DNA of 64,000 nucleotides from Gloeopeniophorella convolvens (lineage: Eukaryota > Basidiomycota > Agaricomycetes > Russulales): positions 682,001-746,000 of the forward strand of contig WTXD01000005.1 in assembly GCA_022496205.1 (NCBI GenBank). The letters are read 5' to 3'. Below, one piece after another: positions 1 to 13,412 of the stretch; position 1 is the first letter of the stretch; each line of letters starts with the position of its first letter. The notes under the pieces were generated by a model, which was not told where the DNA came from, did no database searches, and saw nothing but the letters and a program-made list of their open reading frames with translations. Both the position numbers and the translations under genes were made by a program.

Positions 1-1475
<1,475 letters not shown>

Positions 1476-2701
1476 GATTGATTATCGCCGGTGGATCGCG
1501 CCACGGCCAAGAAGTCTCTCCGCCTGTACGTCTACACTTGTCGTTATTGCGACTTTGTAATACTGTATATCTCAGCCCTTGATACTGCCCGGCGATGGGG
1601 TCCACGAACCAAAGCTATAGCTTTGCCGCCAGTCTCTGATATCTCCGAAAGTATTTGCTGGTTTACAGTCATACACCGTCATCTTCTTGAGGTATAAGCG
1701 ACACAGGGCGCCCGGCGCTTCTCCTCGTGACCTCATCTTCGAGGAGAAGAAGCGTCAGAGTGGATGCCTTGTGTTTTTCCTCCTTTTGCGAAACATGCAG
1801 GGCGTTCATTCAAATGAAGATCACGAGGAAGGATGCGCGTCTAACCTACTCTGCCTTGCTTCACAGGTCCGGGCGCGAACGCCACCACAGAATGTCTAGG
1901 ACCACCTCGGCATTTCGCAAGAGCGCATGTGTTGCCTAGCTTCCGCAATTTTTTTTCGAGGTGCACCGGGAGTTCTGATATCTGTTGTACCGCGTCGCGT
2001 GCAATTGCAGAGCAGATGAACACTTGCATTGACATCTTTCTTGGCGCCGCAGGACTTTTCAAGAAGGTTTCAGGGTGAGAATTTACGAGTTGTCACACAG
2101 CTGGTGAACTCTAACGGAAATCACACGCTGTGGTGAGCACACCGACCCCACTGTGGCCAAGCGAGCCCCTTCTGTGTTCGGACCCAGTGCGCTGCGCATC
2201 GAAAGCGCTTCGGAAATGCGTCAGCGACATGGCACCTCCTGTCCGCCTTCGATATAAATACGACGTTTGTTCCCACCCGAAGTCGACGAGGGGGCTCAGA
2301 AGGGGATAGAGATGTTCATGAGTCGTGCCTGCCTGTGATGGCGCAGAAGGATCGAGCTGCGTGTGCAAGAGCAATGCAGAACCTAGAGATCTAGGACATA
2401 TGACTGGGTCATAATGCCTGGTTGGGGCGATAGCCCTTCCCACTGTCAACAGTGAGATAGGAGATGGAAAGGGTGCGAGAAGCGTAAGAGCTCGTAAAAC
2501 TAGTTCCAAGTCCGAGTCGTAAGACGCCTTGGCAAGTAGTAGCGGGTCACCTTGAGTCGAGCCCGGTGTCGAGCCGGGCCGTATACCGGTGGCCGGCCCA
2601 CGCTGGAGCGACTGCGCTGGCCTCGAGGCCCACAACTCTTCCAAGTCACCCCAACATCTCTTTGCCCTGACCAATTCTCCATTTCTGACCGTTCCTCCGA
2701 T
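1476..2701. other. Intergenic region between RPC2 and UBC7
   Basis: It holds the RPC2 3' flank and the UBC7 upstream region. Open frames of 60-190 codons occur on both strands, but none gives a recognisable protein or a consistent splice model. I see no repeat or RNA gene here. Confidence 0.5.
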
Positions 2702-3735
2702 ATGTCTTCGCGTGCATCTGGAAGCTCGACAGCGCTCAGGCGGCTCATGACCGAGTACAAGCAGCTGACTGCAGGCGGTATGTCTCTGCCGCCCATCTGA
2801 ACACTCTCACTAACCCCACGCGCGTGCACAGGCTCGCCTGATGGCATGTTCACAGCCGGTCAGCGCGGCTTCACTAGGACCTCGCCATTACAATCACCTG
2901 TGCGCTAACCTACTGTTCCCAACATGCAGGCCCAATCTCCGAATCTGATTTCTTCACCTGGGAAGCCCTCATCTGTGGACCCAAGGACACCCCCTTCGTA
3001 AGTCCATCAGCGTGAGCCGAGTTGCCCTGCCACCTCACAGCACCCGCCGCGCGTCATTCAGGAAGGTGGTGTATTTGCAGCCAAACTGACATTCGTGCGT
3101 CGTGCTTCCATGCATAGCGCGGCCCCAGCCTAGTAACCTAACTCTATCCTCGCGGCGTCCAGCCCCCGGACTACCCACTATCCCCTTTCAAGATGAAATT
3201 TGAGCCTCCCTTGTTCCACCCCAACGGTGCGCATGCACGACCGATCCGTTCCCGCAGCAGCCCGCGTCTAGCCTTTCTCGCCACCCCTCCGTATGCCACG
3301 TTGCTGACGTGCGCGCCCCCCAGTCTACGCGGATGGCAACGTCTGCATCTCGATCCTACATACGCCGGGTGAAGATCCCCTAATGTACGAGCAAGCTTCG
3401 GAACGATGGAGCCCGGTGCAGAGTGTCGAGAAGGTGCTGCTGAGCGTAATTTCGATGCTCGCCGGTATGTCACACACCCCCATTAGTGCGATATTAGTGC
3501 ACAGCTTTGGTTCACCTATGTTTTTCTTCTCTTCTTCCTTTTTTCCGCAGAGCCAAACCTTGAGAGTGGAGCGAACATTGACTGTTGTAAGCTCTACCGG
3601 GACAACCACGCGGTACGCCCTCCGAAGTCTTGCCGTTGTCCCCAGGGATTATGAACTGACCGGCCCCCTGGTGCCTCTGCATAGGAATACGAGCGGATTG
3701 TCCGGGAATCTATCAAACAGCAGTTGGGGCTGTAA
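2702..3735 (+). CDS. UBC7: Ubiquitin-conjugating enzyme E2, Ubc7/UBE2G2 type
   Basis: This E2 enzyme is expected to work with ER membrane ubiquitin ligases (Hrd1 and Doa10 type) in ER-associated degradation. Eight exons (2702-2777, 2832-2858, 2930-2997, 3062-3094, 3163-3226, 3324-3464, 3551-3612, 3685-3735) join in phase to give 173 residues, close to the usual 165-170. The start ATG gives the family N-terminus with the '[13 protein letters not shown]' helix. The active-site region reads HPN...DGNVCISIL, with the catalytic cysteine in 'NVCISIL'. It is followed by the acidic insertion diagnostic of the Ubc7/UBE2G class ([11 protein letters not shown]), then '[20 protein letters not shown]' and a C-terminal 'IKQQLGL'. 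The 3' end faces ALO1. A second UBE2G-type enzyme lies at 26173. Family assignment is strong; the ERAD role is taken from orthologues. Confidence 0.94.
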
Positions 3736-4449
3736 GTACTCCACGCCGTTCCTGAGCGATTCCAGTTGTACGCTTGGTGCGAACTGACCTCATGCCCGGG
3801 CGCGCGCCGGCCGTCTTAACTCCGCCTGACACGCCCCCCTTCCATACCGTGTACTCTTGCCAATCTTTGTTTATCCACCACCTGTCTTGTGCCACAATCA
3901 CGCCGCCCTCAGACAAGCGTATTTCCGGCCCACCCACTACCAATTCAATCGTGCCAATTTGATTTTTTTGTAGGCCCGTTGAGAGCGCAGGGCTTTTGGA
4001 GTAAGGTTTGATTCGGCCAGACACGCTCTGTCCGCCGTTCGTGCGCTGTGACTAGTAACTCGCGCTTCCGGCCTGGCACCTATCTCAACGTGCACTTGTT
4101 ACGCGCAAAGCACAATGGAAGGCACAGGTAAATTACAAGCAGATCCGCAACCTCGGGCCCTAGAATTAAAGAGGTGATGATATGCAATTGGCATTGGACG
4201 AGAGAATCGGTACAGCTGATTACGATGCGTAGATGTAAAGTCTCGAAATGTGGGCGTAAGGTATTATATGTAGTATCCAAGGAACCGCTGAAGATACAAA
4301 AGCTCGATGGCTCGTCAAGCGAATAAATTAAGGAGGCACAGATGTGTCCGGGGCCCGAGATCTCGCGTCTCGCGCGCCTACCTGTGGCCAATCGTGGGGA
4401 TATTATCCCCATCCGCACACTTTAGGCTGTGGCACCCGCCCCCGCGCGC
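3736..4449. other. Convergent 3' intergenic region, UBC7 / ALO1
   Basis: Two genes end toward each other here. Beyond untranslated sequence I see no gene, repeat or RNA structure. Confidence 0.5.
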
Positions 4450-6261
4450 TCATGGCCGGGCCTTGAAAACGCGCTCGCCATAGCGCGCGCCTGACGCGCC
4501 AAATATGTGCCGTGAGACATACTCGTTGCGAAAGACGCCATCAGGATCGATGGTCTGCAGCAGTTCCCGGAAGGCATCGAAGCGCGGGTACAGCGCGGAC
4601 AGCGCGTTCGGTCGCAAGCTGTGTGTCTTTGCCCAATGCGGGCGCCCACTGTGGCGAATCATAATACGCTCAAAGCGCTCGAACAAAGCCCGATAGGGAA
4701 CGCTGAAGCCATAGGGCCTACATGTGAGGCGTGGTAAGTCAAATAGGAGCAAAGGAAAAGGCGACTGGTGTGCGTACTTGAACTGTACGACACCAATCCA
4801 ACAGGTACGTTGGCCGTAACTGGGGCTGAGCCAAATATCATCGGCGTCAGAGAAGCGTATTTCCAGGACGCAGTGTGGCCTGAGGCCATGTGGGTCCGCG
4901 AATTCCGAATCCATCCAGTTGCGCAATTCGCGCAGGCAGGCTGGGCTTGCGTATATGGTACTGCCCATTCAATGGTATATTGTCGGTACTGCCAGGGCGT
5001 CTCGTATCAGCGCACGGGAATAGAAGATGGGGCGCGGCACGGACCTTGCAGTCTATATTGAATAGGTTGAGGCTGTCGTCGACAGATATTGTCTTATCTT
5101 TAACGAGCCAAGATGACAACTGTCCGATCCAGATGTTGACGCGGGGAACCAAGAGTCCGATAAAGAGTAGGAATTGGATGACGTGGTATCCGATTAGGGA
5201 GTGCCAGAGCCAGCTCCCCAGGGGGCGTTTAGACTGACACACGATCACATCAGGTGAGAAGATCGTATCGGATATCAGGATCAAGACGGACTACGCACCT
5301 CTGAGGTCTTGGTCATAGCGCTCACACGCACATCGTCGGCCTGAGGCCACCACCAAAGACGCACGAACTCGGCCGAGTGAGCGACAGCGTTGAGGCGATT
5401 GATGACGTCATCAAACTTGAACGTTTCCTGAACTTCTTGGAGACGAAACGCCGGGGCGACCTCCATACGGATGTCGAGTATGAGACCGGTACTTCCCAAA
5501 CCGCACAGTGTGGCAGAGAACAAGTCCGGCATATGGTCTCGGGAGCAGATGACCTTGGAGCCATCAGCTAAGAGTAGGCGCACAGCCTGCACGTGGGTTG
5601 AGAGAACTTTGTGGTCGACGCCCGTGCCGTGCGTCGCGGTTGTGAGCATGCCTGCGAGGGTTTGGTCGGAGATCGATCCCAGATTAATCATAGCAAAGCC
5701 GCGGGCTTCGAGCGCAGCATGGAGACGCTGGAGGGTTACACCGCCTTGAGCATGAACGTAGCGCTTCTCGGGATTGACCTTGGAGAAGGAAGATGTCAGA
5801 TTAGTATAATTTCGTGCCTGGAGACGACTCCGCAGGGGCGAGGAGAAAACGGGCAGGCTCAAAGACCCTAAGGGCCGGAAACCTCCCGGCTCACTCCCGC
5901 GATCCCGAGGGACCATCCGAGCACCAAACACCACCAAACAAAGATAAGCCGTTCCGCGATTCCGTACCTCGATGATCCTGTCAAGCCGACCCATCTGCAC
6001 CATGTATCCCGACGTGCACGCAAGATCGCTCGGCGAGTGGCCGACGCCGACGGCGCGCACGGTCTGCTTCTCGCGGCGCGCGAGCTCGAGGATGAGTTCG
6101 AGCTGGTACTCGGTCTCGGGAACGAAGACAGAGGCGGGCGTGCACCGGAAGGTGCGTCCCCAGTTTTGGAAGACAGCATCGGAGGAAGACATGATGGGTC
6201 TGAGGAGACCGTAGAGGTCGTCCAGGGTGATGTTAGCGAGAGGAGAGAGGGGGAGCGACAT
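4450..6261 (-). CDS. ALO1: D-arabinono-1,4-lactone oxidase (frame broken in exon 4)
   Basis: This FAD-linked oxidase makes the last step to D-erythroascorbate, the fungal vitamin C analogue, and in yeast sits in the mitochondrial outer membrane. Exons read downward as 6261-5968, 5778-5299, 5233-5045, 4988-4778 and 4717-4450. The N-terminal FAD_binding_4 domain carries 'VGVGHSPSD', whose His is the family's covalent flavin site, and 'GSISDQTLAGMLTTATHGTG'. The C-terminal ALO domain has 'DDIWLSPSYGQRTCWIG' and ends with the typical 'GRPHWAKTHSL...PDGVFRNEYV'. Exon 4 begins in one frame ('YTIEWAVPY') and continues in another ('ACLRELRNWMD'). The switch is near 4945 and equals one missing base; total exon length is one short of a multiple of three. 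So the gene is either miscalled or a recent pseudogene. Without the break it would be about 480 residues, close to the fungal norm. Confidence 0.88.
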
Positions 6262-7411
6262 GGAGGAGCACGAATTGTTGGAGCATAGGAAAGGAGGGCT
6301 TTATAGAAATTTTGAAGCTGGCTGAGGGCCCTTGACGCGTGTGTCGTTGGTCGGATGTGGCCCCGATCAATTGCGGCAATCTGCAGGAGGGAGCCAATGC
6401 GATGGACTGGCGATGGACTAGGGGATGCCTGGCGGACAAACTCGATAGATCTCGTCCGCCATCTGCACTTCGGCTCCCTCCGACCTGAATAACTCCCGTC
6501 AGCTCCGCGCCATCCTGTCGGGTCCTCTGTCCTCACCGTTGCGCGAAACCGAAACCGAGCAAACCGAGCAGAGGCTGATTAACCTTGAATCAGCCCCCCT
6601 GCGCAGCAGCTCCCCGCTGCAGCCAAAGGCTCCCTCCTTCCGTCTTGATTCCGCTTCCCGTCCAAGGGCCATGCCGGCGCATCGCCGCTAGACTGAGCGA
6701 GCAGTGCCTGTCCTACCCACCAACTTCCTCTCTCTTCCTCCATTGCTGGCGGCATCCCTGCCCGGTCTCCGGTGTTCGCCAGCCCACCTGTGAACGTGCC
6801 CGGCGACTTTCGTCTTTTTGATCTTCTGTACGCCGCCACAACATCCTCTCGGCGCGCGCGCACCGTGCGCTTACAGCACCGCCGCCGTGCTACTTGCTGC
6901 GCGCTGATTCTGCCATCCATCTACTATCTGCCCTGCGACCGAATCCGATAAGAGAGCTCGCCATCATCCGGTTCGACGCCCGCGAGCACCTCCACTGCGC
7001 TCCGGAGTGTGAATTGACTTACCCGTCAGCGGGACCTGAGAAAACGCTACTCCGGCGCATCACCCATCCATGCACCGCACCACACGGCACCCGCCGCTGC
7101 ACGACCAAGTTTGAGCAGCTAACCATTAGGGTCTTCCAGTAGCTTCCCTGCGGGTCTACAGTTTTCGCCCCTGTTGTGTAGTCGAGTCAAGCACAGCTGA
7201 CTGCGGCCCCGCTCCGACGCTCGTCACTTCCAAGTCCGTCGGCAACGCCCGGACCTGCGTCCCGCCATCGCCGAACTCTTACCCGACTCAGATTGTGCAA
7301 ATTTCCTCGTCATAGCATAGCATCGATATCATCACTGATCCACTGGTATATCGGCCGGTCCTCCGAAGCCACGATGAAGCAAACAATAGTCTCCTGCTCA
7401 GCCTGCCACCC
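6262..7411. other. ALO1 upstream region and 3' flank of the Hsp70-like gene
   Basis: The region is about 1.15 kb and holds the presumed ALO1 promoter and the downstream flank of the next minus-strand gene. Short open frames at 6585-6821 and 6894-7142 have no recognisable content. No repeat was seen. Confidence 0.45.
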
Positions 7412-10400
7412 TCACGACAATAAATCGAATACCACACGACCCCACTCCTGACCCTCGTAAAGCAGAATCCCACGGACTTCTGCGCTGTCCAGCTCGAGTC
7501 CGAGTTCGAAGTCTGCGGTTCCGATAGTCGCACCTTGTGTGAAAGTACACACGCACACAGCGCACCTGTATAAAACCCGTTCTGCGTGGGCATGCTCGCG
7601 TTCTCTTGGAAAGACGGCAGCGAACCAATGTCCACGGTCCATTTACAGAGCTCCACCGTCTCACCCTAGTAAACCGATTTAGAAGCGCTATTCCTCCTCC
7701 GCGTTTCGGAGTCGGCCGCACGCACCTCGTCCGTGTACCGCATGATTTTGTCAGCATCCGACGTATACATAGTTGCCACGAAGACGCGGTCTGCCGGAAT
7801 GAAGCATGAGCAATACGGATTACGGATGAGCGGTTGACCGCCACACACCGTGCTGTGACTGTGAATATTTACTTTCGGAGTAGTCAGTCGAAGGTTGTCC
7901 AAGCGTTAGCTCAAGATGTCATAGCTTACCAGAATTTCGTCTTGATCTTCTGGCTGCATGGGGACTTAGTCATTCAACGACATTCAATCAGTTCACAAAG
8001 CGCACGTACCCTTTGCGCAGGATAGCCCCTTTCGCCACCAAATATTGCAGTCTTCATGAAACATTAATTCCACGAGGTAACAGGCGCGTGCAGATTTCAC
8101 ACCTGTTCTCGCAGATAGACACACCAGCGTTATTCTGAGAAATGTACGCCGGGCGCTTCATAAAGTCTTCCTGCTCCGCAGGCAGCTTGACCTAAATCGA
8201 AGTCGAAACGATCAGCCTAAGACCGAACTGGTACGTAAACGCAACAGGTTGGCTTACCTTCATCATATATGACCGCGGCGCAACTACCGAAGACACGAGC
8301 GGACGGCGCGCCAGGCCGTATTGTGCCGCGCCACGCCCCGTGGCTGTATCGGCATCTGAGGGGCGTGCGATGACCTTCACTCGTCCGCCGAACTGCTCCT
8401 GGCGTGCCGAAAATCAAATTCAGCAATACGATTTCCCCAGGTTCAGCGTAAAGCGCGCGGTGACGCCACCGACCTCGACCCGCTTGAATAGGTACCCGCT
8501 TCCGGAGAAGCCTCCCACGAGAAGGAGAGCGTCGATGCGTTGATCGACCTTCTTCATCTGTTCTTCAATGAGGTCCAAGACCTGTAGGTCGCTAAGATCA
8601 GCCGGACTGCCACATACATACACGTAATACCACGCTGATATTCGGACGATGACGACGAAGCGATTGAGGGAGCACCGCACCTGGTTTACGACAGGATCGA
8701 AGACTTCGCGGCGCAGGAGGTTTCCTGGAATAGAGAGTTCGCCATTAAACAAGCCAACCTGGGGGTCATCTGGGTCCTCCACATTGAAGCACGTGAAGTT
8801 GAACATATTGGCTGAAAGCAGGACATCCAATCGGCGGAGATTCGGGAGTAGGGGTCGGACTGAGGCATACCGTCATCAGCCTCTCCTCTGTAAGCAAGCT
8901 TCTCTGTCTCGCTGAACGAGTGCATAAAATAGGCCAAACTAGCTGCATCTAGATGTGCGGGGTGGTCGGCAAGTAGCGTGCGCACAAGTTCGCGGAAGCG
9001 CAAGTCCAGAAACAGGGAGCCGCAATTCGCGCCAGAACGCGCGCACATCTCGGCAATCTCGAGATTTGCCAGCTGGCCCAGGATCTGGTACACCGCGAGG
9101 TCCTGTAAAGGGGGCGTGGCTTCAGGTACAAGTCTGAACAAAGTATAATGAGACGCGCACAACTGTACCACCACCGGCGTCGCAAATCATAAACGTCTGA
9201 CTGGGTTTCAGCTTGTGAACGTCGGTCAGGTGCGCACAGTGCACCGCCGCTGCCTCGGGTTCACTGGATGACACGTCGGACGGCGTTCAGTCGAATAGAA
9301 GGCAATTGGGAGACGACATACGTGATGATGTGGAGGCGATCGCGCCAGTCACGATCCCGTGCTGACGCTGACCGGACCAGACCGGCGGTGATGGCGGCTT
9401 CACGCATGATCTCGCACCCTCTAGCATCCCAAGCAGCAGGAACCGTCAACCATACGTCGGCAGAATCTTCAAGAATAGCTCAAAAAGAGGTGGAATGGGA
9501 AGAATAAGGGTGTTTTCTCTCACCGAGGTCCGCAACAGTACCGATTTCGCGGGTTATCTGTTCCTTCGCGTATTCCCACATACAGTATAAAAAGTCCACA
9601 ATGAGATGTGTAGGCTTCTTGCCGGGCTACATGGACAGGCGTGAGCTCGCACGGTCGTCAGCGGTCACTTCCTTACTGGTAGTGGAGGCAGCCGTGGGTC
9701 GATGGTGTTCTGATCGCGAAGAGCGTGAGGTTCTAAGAAAAGCTTGAACCTAGCAGACGTGACGTTCAGGCATGCGGAATTGGCAAACGGATTGCACATG
9801 TCCTCACCATTCGCATTTGATGGACCCGGGCGTTGGATTGGCATTTTTAGCCTCCAGCCCCCACGCAAGAACCTGCCCACGGTCGTCGTACAAAAGACAC
9901 GTCGGAACTTTCCTGAACGTCTCCATCGATCCAGGCCAGTGAAGGATTTGCTGCACCTTCCCGGCAGCGATGCGCGAGGATCCGTACGCCTATCGGGCAC
10001 ATGATTCGGTGTTCCTGAGGCGCGTCGAAAATTATGATATACTCACCACACCGGAGAAGGTAGTTCCTAAAGCGAAGATGTGAGATCTAAGTAACATAAA
10101 GTATATGTATGCGCACCGAAGTCGATAGAAACCGACATCTTTCCCTCATCTGTAGTTGGTGAAGTGATTGGCATGGCCATTGACGGCTGGTATGTAGTGA
10201 GTAGGTTCGGATTCCCAGGAGCGGGGTATGAAGGGCTTGGTCGCCTGAATGGGCTTAAGGAGCCTGTGACATCGACGGTCGACGTCCGGTTATAACCACC
10301 AAATTGAGACGTAAGTGGAGGAGGTGAAGGGGCAGATCCATGTGTCACAGTCGACGGAGGTGGTGGGGACTGGTTCCCGTTCGCGTATGGGTAAGGGTGC

Positions 10401-10573
10401 ACAGGTGGAGGAGGGGATACGGTGCTGGGAGGAACGGATTGCTTAGTTTCAGGAAAAGGGTTGATTCCCGGGTGACCCGTGGGCTGCTGGGTAATGGGAA
10501 AGGGCTGGAGCGTGCCATAGATCGGTGCACTCTTGGTGTTGCCTTCAGTGCGAGATGTGCCACAACACGACAT
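7412..10573 (-). CDS. Hsp70-like (HSPA12-type) actin-fold ATPase
   Basis: This is a divergent member of the Hsp70/actin ATPase superfamily of the kind expanded in mushroom-forming fungi; its client or function is unknown. The start at 10573 (MSCCGTSRTEG) leads a proline/serine-rich segment of about 140 residues. The nucleotide-binding domain follows: phosphate-1 'SIDFGTTFSGVAYGSS', phosphate-2 'MICDAGGGTVDLAVYQI', and the adenosine loop 'LLLVGGFSGSGYLFKRV'. 'ITEPEAAAVHCA' precedes phosphate-2, as in true Hsp70s. The canonical substrate-binding domain and EEVD tail are absent. The end is a C-terminal segment of 'ELDSAEVRGILLYEGQEWG' type, and the stop is at 7412. Many small introns interrupt it. 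The first two junctions (DFG|TTFSGV|AYGSS) are clear; I did not fix every internal exon border. The first ~140 residues could vary with start choice. Confidence 0.85.
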
Positions 10574-13028
10574 CTTGCAAGGTGCACGCGGCCGGGACGA
10601 AGACTAGATGACCTGGTGGAAGCAAGAAGAGGAACTGGCCGTGCACAGCCGCATTGTGCTGTGTGCGGACAAGGCGCTCCCGCGGACGACCGTGACAGCG
10701 CGCCCTGAGCCATTTTTGACATCGGGCGCTACTCCGACACCGCGCCTTGACTCCGCGAACGCATGGATCTGCGAAATACTGCACCACCCAGCGCCGCTGG
10801 CTGAGTCTTGGGCATCGACTACAATTCGTGAAGGGCGAAATCTTGCCAGCAGGTTGCCATGACAGGCAGGACCCTTGGAACTAACGCAAATATGAATTTC
10901 AAACGCCGTAACCGCATCTCCGCCACAATGGCGGAATGTAACAAAGCATGAGTAGGATGGAATATAGCTATGAAATTACATTTATGCTCGTGCTATGCGT
11001 CAGAACTCCCGCATAATGAAAGGACGCTGGGTATTCGGAAGGGTGTCTCGTACGAGGAACCTGGGAGCTGGTTCCTGAGAGTAAATGGACCGGGACTATA
11101 GAATAGCACAAGTAGCCTGCTCATCGGGCAGGGATCACCTGGGGTGTAGACGTTAACGGCGACCGGTATGCGCGTAGCCACAATACGGATGCGCCCTTTG
11201 CCGATGGATGGGTTGTTTAGATGCGAAGGGGACCCGCGGGGTTGGGTGAAAGTGGGGGGAAGGGGGGGGGGAGGGGTTATTCGCAGTGAGAGGGCCGCAA
11301 CTCTTGACTGACCCGACTGGCGAACTGGGATTGAAGGACAAAGCTGGGGGGTGGGGGTGGATGAGCGAGCTGGTAACCCTACTCCTACTCACGTAGCAGA
11401 CCACATCGTATACAATTACACTCTATGGGAATGCCCACATGGTGACAAAGTTCCAGCGAGTACATGGACCCCGCTATAGCAAAATGCACTCCGGCAACGA
11501 TCCAATCATCTGCCAGGTTGGCTGTAATGCTGCCACTGTAGCTTGTGGGTAGGTCGGTACTGACGGAGCGCTCCTGAACTCATGGAACCGGATGAAGAGT
11601 CAGGGCGGCCACGTTCCCAAGGAGTAAATACAAATTTCCACTCCGATCCGCGTAACTTCATGCGAGGCTTATCGAATAGATCGTGCCGGCACTGCGAGCA
11701 AAAGGAAACTGTGGTCAACAGATGATGAAACGATGATGCGGCGACAACTCAAGCTGACGGAATAATCATCAGTTCTGCCCATTTATGGAGACGGGAGAAT
11801 CCTGAGATGTGGCGTAATGAGGAGCACCGCGGACTGCGTGGGTCAGTCAACAGCGACGTCGTGAAGGAATTGCACTTCCATGCGTGCTAGGGGGAGGGGT
11901 GCCGCCACTTACTACGGGGAAGACAAAAGGACGGATGAGGGGGCATATGACTGATCAGCGTACTGTGAAGGAACAAAGATAGCGCAGGAGAGCGCGCGGC
12001 ATGGCTACTCCCGGGCACGGGGGAGCGTGTTGGCATAGGAGGATATTTGCCCCGGATGAGTTGGCCGCGGTACTGGGAACTGGATGTCTGAGGCAATATA
12101 GAGCGCCACCTCGGCTTCTGGCATATATGAGACTTGTTGAAGAAGGGAAGGTCTCTTCCAGGAGCAGATAGGTGTGGGACCTGGCCTAGAAAAACGCACA
12201 AGACGCCGGGGATCCGTCCGGCGAATGGATCTCATGCCCGGAACCATGGACCGCCCTGAAGCTGCCAGTGTACGGCAGGCTTCGGGATGAGAAAAGCGGA
12301 GACGGGGGTGGAAGTCGTCCCATCGCATCGATGGGAGAATTTTCGAATATTGGACACCCGGCAGAGGGTGGGGACGGAGTCGAAAACAGGTGCTCATGAA
12401 TCCTCGCGACGCGAGTGTGATGTAGATAGAGATCTGTATGACTGAGGCCCCAGTGCGACAGAGGAAGCAGGACCTGCGACAGACAACCATCTGAAAGGCC
12501 GAAATTCGATTAACAGGGCACGTTGAGAGGATACTTACGGAATGGCAGGAACGCATGGCACAGTGGACCAGACCGTGACTTGCGGTGACAATCATCAGAA
12601 GCAGGAATAAGGCTTCGTTGTTGGGTAGCAGTCCAACACGCCATGAAACATGATGTATGATGGAGCTCTCCGAGAAGACATAGACACCGCGGTACGAAGT
12701 CCGCCACGGTAGTGACCGTAGGAAACGTGCCGGTGTGTGAGCAGGCCCCAGCAGAGGCTCTGCTCTGCGTGTGAGCAGACCAGGCCGGAGGCCGACGGAT
12801 CTTCCGGAATTTCTCGAGTCCCTGGCTGACGCCATTCTTCGCCGGCAGGGGCGAGCAGGAGCTTGCAGAGAGGCCTATGCATCATTCCATGTCGTCGTCT
12901 ACGGAAGAAGCTCACGCCAACCCGTCGGCAGCCCACGTGAACCTACTGGGGGAATGCCGGCGCACAGACTCCGAGCCGAGGCCGCTTCCGGAACAGGACC
13001 GACCTGGGCAACTCGATTCCGAACGACA
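10574..13028. other. Divergent intergenic region with no supported gene
   Basis: This 2.45 kb lies between the starts of the Hsp70-like gene (-) and the CBP6-like gene (+). The longest open frame (12005-12835, minus, 276 codons) shows no domain, no conserved motif and no sensible splice pattern, so I do not call it. A G-run cluster is listed separately. The part near 12800-13028 is probably the 5' leader of the CBP6-like gene. Confidence 0.4.
11252..11276 (+). other. G-run cluster, possible G-quadruplex
   Basis: Runs of 6, 10 and 4 G are separated by one or two A. A further G-rich stretch lies near 11345-11360. The tract could fold as a G-quadruplex on the plus strand, though a simple low-complexity tract is equally possible. 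Confidence 0.35.
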
Positions 13029-13412
13029 ATGTCAACGGCTCACCTCAAGCATGCACAGCGGCGGCTCCGTCACATTGCCTCAGAATGGCCCGTGGATCCT
13101 CTCCGACCGAATCTTCAGCTGAAGAACTTTCTCACCGCGCTCGCTGAGCATCCTGCACTTTCGGAGCGAGCTGTGGCGGCTACGGAAGCACTCCACAAGA
13201 ACCACCTCTCAACGCGGGTCAGTCACCAGCTTCGACCCTCATTGACCCACTCATGAACCACCGTCTTATGACATGTCTAGATTCCTATACCCGAGACTGT
13301 ATTGCAACCTGCTTCAATGCCAATGCACTACGTACGGCTGAAAGAGGGATACGAGAAGACTCTCAAAGGCATCGGGCGGCCTTGGTGGAAGATTTTCTTT
13401 GGTGTGTGGTAG
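13029..13412 (+). CDS. UQCC2/CBP6-type mitochondrial complex III assembly factor
   Basis: This small protein of 106 residues is made from two exons (13029-13217 and 13281-13412) that join in phase 0 after 'NHLSTR'. The N-terminal helix contains 'RHIASEWPVDPLRPNLQLKNFL', matching the EWPVD signature and spacing of UQCC2/Cbp6 proteins. These bind newly made cytochrome b and help build the bc1 complex in mitochondria. The second exon ends in 'MHYVRLKEGYEKTLKGIGRPWWKIFFGVW', which resembles a membrane-facing amphipathic tail. Both length and basic character suit a matrix protein. The start ATG at 13029 is chosen because it directly precedes the conserved helix; an upstream frame (12771 onward) reads through without similarity. 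The family call is from motif memory and needs a profile search. Confidence 0.6.

Noticed and set aside
12005..12835. 276-codon minus-strand open frame
   Set aside because: No domain, no splice signals and no conserved motif. In GC-rich DNA such frames arise by chance.
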